Positions 52,382 through 61,957 of a stretch of 64,000 nt of DNA are shown piece after piece. Made by a program: the position numbers and the translations under genes. The DNA comes from Scleropages formosus. Its lineage: Eukaryota > Chordata > Actinopteri > Osteoglossiformes > Osteoglossidae. Where the stretch lies: positions 12,662,610 through 12,726,609 of the forward strand of contig NC_041806.1 of NCBI RefSeq assembly GCF_900964775.1, given 5' to 3'. The notes below the pieces were generated by a model, which was not told the DNA's origin, ran no database searches, and saw nothing but the letters and a program-made list of their open reading frames with translations. Numbering within the stretch: the stretch's first letter is position 1; each line of letters starts with the position of its first letter.

Positions 52382-54925
52382 AGAGGTGTAACCAGAACTT
52401 TTTTTTTTCAGGGGTGGCCAGGTAAGACCCAGTGATTTCATTGGGGTGGCCCAAAAAAAACCTGACATGCTGTATCAAAAGCAACTTCTACAGAGAGAAA
52501 TTCTGTGAATTCTACAGCATTTATAGATTACCACTGTACATGAGAAATTCGAAGTTACAAATTTATTTCCAGTGTCATACAAAAAAAGGAAAAAATGTAG
52601 GCTGATTTCAGAATAACATGACAAAAAGCTTAAAGTCAGCAAGCAGTCTTATGGGGCTCTCATTAAACAAAATGAACACAAGTCTTTCACACAAAAGTGT
52701 GTAGACATGCTACACCCTGCTTACTCAGTCTATATTATAGCAGCCCTTCTTTAAACTTTTAATGTTTGTTTGGCCAATCAAGCTTTTGCCCTGAAAACAG
52801 CTGTCAAGTGACATTACAAAAAGGGAAATGTTACAGATTAGGAACTTTAGACAAGTTTTCTGAAACAGAGAAGTGTATAAAAGAAAAGAAAAAAAGCTAT
52901 AGCCATTTTCTGCATCCAAATGATAAATTATTAAACTCAATCCTATGTCCCCTATAAAGAAAAATCAAAATGTTCAACAGTACTAAATCTCTGTACACTT
53001 ACAGGTGAAAAATGCACTTTATTTATCAACAAAAAAAGATATCCAGAAACTCATCCAGATTTAGCAATGTTGCTCTTCTACATTCCATGCTGAAAATCCC
53101 CAGATTGCTCAACCTTTCTTCTGCCATGCTACTTCTAAGATGAGTTTTGATAAGCTTCAGGCAGCAGTACTGAATGGAATTGCAACTGCAATTTTACACA
53201 GCCTAAAGAATTTCTGGAAAACATCCTTATTTGGCTCCACAAAAACAGCTAGGTCTAATGTACTGGATGATTTCTGTATCATGTTTTACCTTTCAATCCA
53301 AAATTGTCTTTACTAGGTACAGCTCATGTACAAGGTCTTCAAGATCAGACCCATACATCCAACCAAATGGAGACAGAACATCCTTTTCACAGAATGTTTG
53401 ACTAGATGGATTTAGTGCTTGGATATACCCCTCATAATGTCACAATTTTGTTCTGAAAATCTAGTCCTCAGCTCATTTAGCATCATGTCCAAATGCTGGT
53501 AAAATACTCCTCTTCTGAAACAGTTTGCTGTTCTGAGCTGCTTGACTTCCTGCTGTGAACATGACACAGGTTGCTTCTAGCTTAGAACTTTGTTTCCTCT
53601 TTTGTTTGAGAAAGGTTTCTGTACAGATATTACACTGCTCAGTTATATCCAAAATGGTTGTCCAGAAAACAAATACCTGCTCATTCCTATAATTTTTAAA
53701 TGTGCAAATGAGTGCCTCCACTAGGTCTACTGCTTTTGCCAGGTGAAGTCTGGAGCATGTCAGAAAGAATTTTGCATCTCCAAAAAGTTTTTTTTAAATG
53801 TTGCTAGAAACGCAATAAACTCCAAGCCAATTTCGAATAGAAGGTCTTGGGTATCTACTAACCTTTCCCCAATTTGTTTCCCAGCTATTTCTTCTGGGGC
53901 TCGTACTACTGCTGGCAACCTGTCTGCTAAATTGTGACAGGCCAAATACCTGCATTCCCACCGTGTGTCACTCAACCGTTGAAGTTCTCTGGGAGCACCT
54001 GAATACATTTCACCTTGAATTTGCAGCCATTTTTAGTGCACCACTCATTCAGACATGAAGAGCTTTTGTAACAAGAAAAAGAAGCAATTAGCTTCTGGCA
54101 TTACTTTTACTGTGTCAACAAGCACAAGGTTGAAGCAGTGAGCATTACCGTGCACATAAAAGGCTTGCTTTGCCACCTGCTTTACACGTGTCTACACCAC
54201 GATGGGGGGGGCGCAGTGGCGCAGTGGGTTGGACCACAGTCCTGCTCCCCGGTGGGTCTGGGGTTCAAGTCCTGCTTGGGGTACTTTGCAACGGACTGGC
54301 GTCCCGTCCTGGGTGTGTCCCCTCCCCCTCCGGCCTTACGCCCTGTGTTACCGGGTAGGCTCTGGTTCCCCGTGACCCTGTATGGGACAAGCAGTTCTGA
54401 AAATGTGTGTATGTGTACACCACAATGCTTACCACTCATGACTGCAGTCCCATCATAAGACTGACCTACCAGATTACTCCTGTATTCCAGACCATATCTT
54501 TCCGGTGTCAATATTCCTTTGTATGAATCCTTCTGCATCTAAGCATTCAGTCTGTTCAAATTGTAAAAAACTTTCATTTATTACGCCATTGTAATAGTAC
54601 TTTACTACAAAAAAAATCTGCTCTTTTTTGCTAAGGTCTTTAGTTTCATCTGCTACTGTGCTGAACACCTCACTTTTCTTGACCTCTTATTATTGAGGTG
54701 CCCACCATCTCTGCTAAGCAAACCAGAATCTCATTCTGGATATTGGCACTTGTATAGTTTGCATAGCCAACTGCATTCATTTTCTTCATAATGTTAGGAT
54801 TATGTTTTGCAATCAGCTCCAATATTAAAAAGTTCCCTTTTCTGTCTGATTCTATTGTTTCATTGCGCCCTCTTTGGCCAGTGTTTTGTGTTGCGGTGTA
54901 AACCAAAATCTCATAACATTTTAAT
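52382..54925 (-). mobile_element. hAT-family DNA transposon, transposase gene decayed
   Basis: Minus-strand pieces in order are 'RKGNFLILELIAKHNP', 'YTSANIQNEILVCLAEMV' (54830-54690), 'VADETKDLSKKEQIFFVVKY' (54660), 'YRSNLVGQSYDGTAVMSGKH' (54490-54430), 'GAPRELQRLSDTRWECRYLA' (54000), 'LEFIAFLATFKKNFLEMQ' (53800), 'CTFKNYRNEQVF' (53700) and a C-terminal dimerisation-like 'HGRRKVEQSGDFQHGM' (53130). This is the DUF4371-hAT layout of fish transposases annotated as ZMYM1-like. Stops and frameshifts occur between and within blocks. The 3' terminus may be CAGAGGTGTAACCAGAAC at 52382. The 5' terminus was not found. A SINE splits the frame at 54204. Confidence 0.85.
54204..54415 (+). mobile_element. 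tRNA-derived (TG)n-tailed SINE, type A, inside hAT transposase
   Basis: Target-site duplication TACACCACGAT (54193-54203) and TACACCACAAT (54416-54426). The SINE arrived after the hAT copy, since the transposase frame resumes on the other side. Confidence 0.94.
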
Positions 54926-55245
54926 ATAATCCCGGTCCTCTTAACCTTTTTTTGCAGTGACTTTAGCTAACACTAGCTAAGTTATGCGATTAATGGTAAG
55001 CTAATGTTTCTCATGATGAAACGTCGCAGTACCTCAACTTTAACAAAATGGTAGTGAAATCTAGGTAAATAACACTGATTTTAATCACCATATCCTCTTG
55101 CATTGGTCACAGGGCTGCTGGGTTTGGAGTTTAGGATGAATGCAGGGGACTTAAATGACCTGGCTACTACCTTCCTTTTTTTTTTTTTTTTTTTTTTTTT
55201 TGGTGTGTGATTGCAGGATGTGAGGAGTGCCCTGGTCGGTCAGGC

Positions 55246-55456
55246 ATGTACACACACACTTTCTGAACCGCTTGTCCCATACAGGGTTGCAGGGAACCAG
55301 AGCCTAACCCAGCAACTCAAGGCACAAGGCTGGAGGGGGAGGGGACACACCCAGGACAGGGGGCCAGTCTGTCGCAAGGCACCCCAAGTGGGACTTGAAC
55401 CCCAGACCTACTGGAGTGCAGGACCTGGTCCAACCTACTGCACCACTGCCTCCCCC
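55246..55456 (-). mobile_element. tRNA-derived SINE, intermediate type
   Basis: Minus-strand copy from a TACACACACACTTTCTGAAC tail to a CACTGCCTCCCCC head. A T28 run lies just upstream (55173-55201). Confidence 0.9.
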
Positions 55457-55459
55457 TCA

Positions 55460-56160
55460 TCAGACACCTATGAAATGTTTAAAGCTATTGACTTGTTCAT
55501 CGAGCACATGGTGTGTATACTGGGAGCTGGAGTTCCTGAAAACAGGTACATATTTGACCACCAGCAAAAGGATGGTATACTGATGTAAAACAAAAACCAG
55601 GAAGTTCTGTACACAGTGAGCTACAGTGGTACTGGGTGAGAAAAACAATTTTGTTTGAAGTGGACCAATTTCATGCGTTCTGAAAATTTTTGCTTAATTT
55701 CTGAAGCAGGTTAAGATGTTAAGTAGTTCAGATATATCCTACAGTTTCCACAGGAATGACCATCGTGTTCAAAGAGTTAGAAACGCCCATCTACCTGCGC
55801 TATACACATCATTCCATTTAAATGTCCTCAGTAGTCCTTCCCTTCTAACTGGGATAATGGTAGGGAAAACATGCTACTGAAACAAAAAAAAAAAAACTAA
55901 AAATATTGAGCACAAAATTCTCAATATTTAGACAATTTGTTCAAAACTCACATGTAGACATGGTTGCTGAGCGGCACGATTTCTGCTGCCACATCCAGAA
56001 ACGGAAGTGATAATACCTAGATGTGCTGAGAAATTGCTCAAAACAAATATAATTTTATGTGAAATATTTGCATTTATTCATTTAGCAGACAATTTTCTCA
56101 AAGTGATGTACATCTCACAGAAAAATACAGCAAGTGCATTACATCAACAAAAAGAGACCT
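55460..56160. other. Intergenic sequence, no gene recognised
   Basis: A short plus frame at 55465-55585 ('KAIDLFIEHMVCILGAG') has no recognised relative. 56060-56140 has the minus-strand form of the second SINE/L2-type tail (TTTATTCATTTAGCAGAC). Confidence 0.4.
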
Positions 56161-56164
56161 GGTG

Positions 56165-56685
56165 TCATGGCCACCAGGCTCAAGCGCAGTGCTCATGACC
56201 GAGTTTAATTTCCAAAAGGGAGAGGTGAAGGTCAGACGATCTGCAAACATCATACATGGGGGGGAAAGACAGGAATCATGTATCCTCAGACATAGCCATA
56301 TGGACCCAGCAATTGCTCTTTGTAGAAGTTCCACATGGAAGTGCCTCCGGAGCTGCCTTTTATGCGGTGTTCCTTTATTGGGCAGCAGGTGTCCCTGATG
56401 GGCTGGCCAATGGGACTTTGACACGTGGATACAGACGCATGATTTTAAAGCACTGCTAATGTGTTACTTTCCACCCTATGAACCAATGTACATGTAGCCC
56501 ACCCACTCAATTCTGGTTTTTAGGTCTTTGCATGGGAGGTGAATTGGTGGTGTCAAATAAAACATAACTTGTATCTTATGGACTAGTTGTATAACTGACT
56601 AGGGGGTGTACAAAGGCCTAGTTAGTGTGTTGTATTGCTATACCTTTATTGTGAGCTTAGCCCTCCCATGCAACACAACCATAGT
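56165..56685 (-). mobile_element. Probable 3' LTR of the Ty3/gypsy element
   Basis: Read on the minus strand it starts near TGTGTTGCATGGGAGGG just after a purine-rich tract (AGAGGGGAAAGGA, 56692-56704). It has a TATA-like GCATAAAAGGCAGC (about 56360) and ends CCATGACA at 56165. It lies downstream of the integrase end, where a 3' LTR belongs. The left boundary is approximate and no partner LTR is in the window. Confidence 0.5.
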
Positions 56686-56842
56686 CCTTTCCCCTCTAAA
56701 TAAAAAAACACCACAGTACAAACACACGAATAAGAAAAATTATGCTATCAGAATGCAATAAAAAAAATAGGAAAAATATTTAATGCAGAACCCGATAATT
56801 CGCAGTGACATATTTTAAGGATAACAAAACACACAACTGAGT

Positions 56843-57043
56843 ACCTGGGTGTGGTGGTGCAGTGGGTTTGGCCAGGGCCTGCTCTCTGATGGGTTTGGGG
56901 TTTGAGTCCTGCTTGGGGTGCCTTATGACGGACTGGCTTCCCATCCTGGGTGTGTCTCCTCCCCCTCCAGCCTTGTGTCCTATGTTGCTGGGTTAGGCTC
57001 CAGCTTGCTGTGACCCACTTGGGACAAGAGGCTTCAGTCAGTG

Positions 57044-57105
<62 letters not shown>

Positions 57106-57110
57106 GCGTG
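56843..57110 (+). mobile_element. tRNA-derived SINE, type B, with long (TG)n, inside the gypsy element
   Basis: The head reads GCAGTGGGTTTGGCCAGGGCC and the 3' end AAGAGGCTTCAGTCAGTGC. The TG tract covers about 57043-57110. It separates the gypsy integrase end from the probable 3' LTR. Confidence 0.88.
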
Positions 57111-57114
57111 CTCC

Positions 57115-59990
57115 TTTCAGACTACCACTGTATCTCCTGCCCAGTAGGCAGAATATGATTGCGGTGCAATACTTCCTCAGGGCCCAGTTCACTGTCTGAC
57201 TTCAATTTGAACACAGGCAACCCAGGAAGTTGACTCTCCACAATATAAGGGGTGTCTTTCCAGCAGTCAGCAAGCTTGGCCCTCCCTTGTAGTCCAAGAT
57301 TTCAGATCAAGACCCAGTCACCAGGGACTAAAGAGCAGTAACAGACCCTCTGATCATAGTGCCACTTGTTTCCTTTGTTTCTCTTCTCTGCTATACTCTC
57401 AGCCAACTGACAGGAAGCTTCAAGCTCACGCTTCACATTTTTGACATATCTTGAAAAGGATTTGACGGAGGTACCGTCACCTGAAACTCCAAATGCCACA
57501 TCTACTGGCAACCTGGCTTCTCCTCCAAACATTAGGAAATATGGTGAATAGCCTGTTGACTAATTCAGCGTGTAATTGTACGCATGTACAAGATGGCTGA
57601 TGTGTTTACTCCATTTCCTTTGGTCTTTGTGCATCAAGGGTCTCAAGCATGTCAAGCAGAGTTCTGTTAAACTGCTTAGGCTGGGGATCACCCTGAGGAT
57701 GCTAGGGTGTAGTTCTAGATTTCTTTATGCCAAGCATGCTCAACAAGTCATGGATGAGCCAACTCTCAAATCCCTGCCTTGATCGGAGTGCACCCTCTTG
57801 GGTCAACCATAGCAGACAAAGTATTTCTCCCACAGGACATTAGCAACCATTGCTGCCTTCTGATCCCTGGTTGCAAAAGCTTGAGCATGCAGTGACCTGT
57901 AACCACAAGCACATTGCAGAGGTTCCTGGAATAAGGCTCAATCGTCAGGAAATTCATGCAGACAAGATCCATCGGTTCATTACTGTGAAGATGTGACAAC
58001 TCAGCAGCCCTCTTGGGCAGTGTCTTCCTCTGAATACATTTGAGACAGCTTTTACAGTACCTTTCAACCTGTGCTTTCACACGAGGCCAATAAAACCTTT
58101 TTCGTAGCAGCCCATAAGTCTTGGCAAACCCGAGATAGCCTGAATGGTCATGCAAAGACCGGACCATTGTCTCTCCGAACTCTTGGGGAAGCAACAGTTG
58201 CTGGTGAGGCGTCTTGTTCGGTGGCTTATTCATCCTCTACAATACATAATCTACAACCTGTAACTTATCCCACTCTTTTAGCAGAAAGGACATATCAGGA
58301 TGTTTCCCTTTGTTGGCACATCCGGCATTCTTCTGATTAACTGCATGTCGCACTTCGCCAATGCATTAGTCTTTCTGCTGTGAATATGATAGGTCTGTCA
58401 AAGTCAATTTGGGCAGCTGCTGAATGTTCAAGAAAGACAAGTTGCAATAGGCTTTAGGTACCGCCCTTTTTGATGAGCTCATGAGGTCAACAACTCTGCA
58501 GTGACAATAGCGAGGTGGTCTGACTGAGGACATCTAGCAGACAGCTTGGACCGTGTCAGCCAGCATGGCCCCCTCCCCCCTAAGAAGCCTCGTGATAGAC
58601 ATGTCAGCACTGTGACAAGGCATCTGCCTCAACGTTCTGCTTCCGATACTTCAGGTTGAAATCATATGTAACAAGTTCCACCAGCCATCGATGCCCTGCT
58701 GTGTCCAACTTAGCTGTGGTTAGGACATAATGAGTCTGTGTGCACCTCAAACTTGACTCCGTAGAGGTAATCATGCAGCTTGTTGGTGACTGCCCACTTC
58801 AGTGCCAAAAACTCCAGTTTATGTGTGGGGTAATTTTTCTCTGCTGGGGAGAGGCTTCTACTGACAAAAGCCGCAAGATGCAGGCCCTCTCCCTGATCCT
58901 GATAGAGGACATCCCCCAAACCTTCTTTACTAGCATCAACATGCAGCACATAAGGCAGTCCTGGGTTGGCGATGGCCAGAACAGGCACCTTTGTGACACG
59001 CCGTTTTAGTGTTTCAAAAGCTTTCTTGCACTCCTCATCCCACCTAGGCCCAAATGGCTCTGAAGGGTGGTGCCACTCTTTTGTTTCCAGACCTGGTTTT
59101 GGTTTCCTTCCATCTTGGAGGGCAGCCTTAGCCCGCGCCCCTCTTCTTGGCCCTCTAGCTACGATGCAGCCCTGCAGCAGCTGATTGAGGGGATGACAGA
59201 CTTTGGAGAAATCTTTCACAAACTGTCTGTAGCACCCACAAAAACCGAGGAAGGAGCGAAGAGCAGTAATGACCTCTGGGTGTGGCCACGACTTCACAGC
59301 TTCAATCTTCGAAGGATCTGTGGCGATGCTATCTCTAGACACAACGTGCCCAAGGTAAGTCACTGAGGGGGAGCAAAACTAGCACTTGAATCATGACAAC
59401 TTCAGTCCATCCTCCTTTAATCTATCCAACACCTTAAGAAGGCGCTGCTCATGTTTCTCCAACGTTCGACCAAATACAATGATGTCATCGAGATACACCA
59501 GGCATTCCAGGAGATTCATATCTCTGATAGTCCGCTCCATGACCTGGTGGAAGGTTGCTAGGGCCCCACATGTCTCTTGTGGTATTCGCTCAAACTGATA
59601 AAATCCTGCTGGGCAGATGAATGCAGTCTTTTGCCTGCAGCACTCAGAGGGATCTGATAATAACCGCTTCTGAGGCCAAGCACACTGAACCATTGGCTAC
59701 CACTCAGGCAGGACAGAGCATCTTCCACATGAGGGACTGTGTACTGATCAGGAACCGTTCTCCTATTGAAGGTCCTGTAGTCCACACACATGCATATGGC
59801 TCAGTTTTTCTTAAGAACTACAATGATTGGAGAAGCATAAAGACTCAGAGATTTTGAGATGATTCGAGCCTCTTTCAGATCATTCAGATGTTTCCTCACA
59901 TCCTCTAGATCCCTTGGTGGTAAACGTCTGGAACGTCCTCTGAAAGGTGTTTCACTTATCACTCAAGTGTGGTGTTGTGTACACCCAACA
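57115..59990 (-). mobile_element. Ty3/gypsy-type retroelement fossil, pol region
   Basis: Minus-strand order matches a Ty3/gypsy pol: reverse transcriptase (about 59900-59390, with the YLDD catalytic box), RT connection and RNase H (about 59360-58710), integrase zinc-binding and core region (about 58230-57600), and integrase C-terminal part (to about 57120). It is a broken fossil with roughly ten breaks. Its upstream part (gag, protease, 5' LTR) is not in the window, since an L2 has inserted at 59990. A small related fragment is at 46549-46661. It is older than the L2 and the SINE that interrupt it. Confidence 0.9.
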
Positions 59991-61957
59991 CTTATTTATT
60001 TATTTATTTTTATTTTTTATAGAGCACTTTAACACAGGCATACAGCAAGAAAAACTGATACAAACAAAGAAGACAGTCAACTAATGGCTACCATAATGAA
60101 GAAATTATAGAGCTACAAGTATACCTACTGGCCACCGGGGAAAGGAACAAAAACTCCCAACTGAAGGTTGAGGGAGAAAAAAAAACCTCTGGGGGTCCAC
60201 GGGCCAGTGGTTGCCCACCCCTCCTGGGCATTCTAGAAAGTAACAATTTGTAAGCCAGTGTTTAACAAGTAATTATAACGTTGGTAAATGGCATCTTGGA
60301 TCCCCAGCTCGGCATGGAACGTCTCGATCGTCATGGCAGATGGACATCATCCTCTGTCAGCATGGGATTCGTCTGTCACCATTAACTGGCCTCCTCAGGT
60401 CTTATGTAACGAGGTAGTGCTCAACGAGAAGATAGGACAGAGTTAGTAATTTGTTACTTAAGTAAATTTAGAATGCATTTTTGTAAGGGTGATAAAATAA
60501 ACAACCAAGGCAGGTTAAATTACATTATGAGGTGGAATGCCTGAGTGAACATATAAGTCTTAAGTCGCGATTTGAAAACAGAAACAGACGGGGCATTCTA
60601 ACAGTAACTGGTAGACTATTCCACAGTTTAGGTGCTCTATAACTAAAGGCGCGACCTCCTACTGAGGTCTTATTGATCACAGGTACTTTAAGGTAATCTA
60701 ATGAACGGAGATATCGTCCTGGGATATAAAAATTAATGATCTCACAAAGGTAAGCTGGAGCAATGCCATGTATTGCCTTACAGGTCAAAAGTAGGATTTT
60801 ATAATCAACTCTATAAGAAACCGGGAGCCAATGCAAGGATTTAAGTACCGGTGTTATATGGTCGTACTTCCTAGTTCTAGTAACAATTCTCGCAGCAGCA
60901 TTTTGTACCAACTGTAGCCTGGATACAGTCTGGTACGTACAACCCGACAATAAAGCATTACAGTAATCCAGCCTGCTGGAAACAAAAGCATGAACCAGTT
61001 TCTCAGAATCCCGTCTACAAAGCAATCACCGCATTTTAGCTATGCTTCTTAATTGAAGGAAGCACAACTTAGTCAAAGCATTTACATGCGATACAAATGA
61101 CAGCTTTCCATCCAGCAGGCCACCCAAATCCTTGACACAATCCGGACGCTTGAAGGTAATACCATTTGTTGTAAAGATTGGTGTGATTATGTCGAGAGTT
61201 TTAGCATCACCACCCACCACAAGTACCTCTGTTTTACTGGCATTTAGAGATAAAAAATTATTACTCATCCATAATTTTATACTGGTAAAACAATAACGAC
61301 ACCACATGTGATGGATCATCAGGCTTGAACAATACATAAAGCTGTGTGTCATTGGCATACGAATGGAAATTAGCATTGTGCTTGCAAATAATATCACCCA
61401 GTGGTAACTTATAAAGTGAGAACAGTAATGGACCCAACACAGAGCCCTGTGGCACACCATACTGAACTGTAGTAGAGATGGAACGGGTGCTGTCATCAGA
61501 TTTCAATACAAATTGTTCACGGTTAGCTAAATACGATTCAAACCACTTCAGAACAGTACCTCTTAGTCCAACCAGGTTTCCAAGTCTACTCAGTAGGATA
61601 CTATGATCTACAGTATCAAATGCAGCACTCAAATCTAGTAACATAAGAATAGAGGTCTGACCAGCATCAGAAGAAATGAGAATATCATTAACAATACGTG
61701 TAAGTGCCGTTTCAGTGCTGTGACCAGTGCGGAAACCAGACTGAAATTTTTCAAATATATTATGGTGATTAAGATATTTTACAATTTGGGAAGCTATGAT
61801 TTTTTCTAGAATTTTCAATAAAAACAGTAGATTGGAGATCGGTCTATAATTACATGGGTTATTACAGTCCAGATCTGATTTCTTTAGTAGGGGTCTAATA
61901 ACGGCGATTTTAAGGGCTTTTGGAACACAGCCATTTAGTAACGACGTATTAACAATA
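59991..61957 (-). mobile_element. L2-group LINE, long copy inserted in the gypsy element
   Basis: The minus strand gives 'KILEKIIASQIVKYLNHHNI', 'FEKFQSGFRTGHSTETALTR', 'LMLLDLSAAFDTVDHSILLS', 'VPQGSVLGPLLFSLY', 'SYANDTQLYVLFKPDD' (catalytic box with N for D), then after a frameshift '[14 protein letters not shown]' and '[20 protein letters not shown]'. The 3' UTR ends at about 59991 in an (AAATA)n tail against gypsy sequence. The RT has few breaks, so it is fairly young. Its upstream part is cut off by the Rex3 at 61958. Confidence 0.92.

Noticed and set aside
56165-56460. A host gene in the open frames at 56098-56459.
   Set aside because: The region has LTR-like parts (TATA-like box, TG/CA end, purine tract upstream) in the right place for the gypsy 3' LTR, and no protein similarity.
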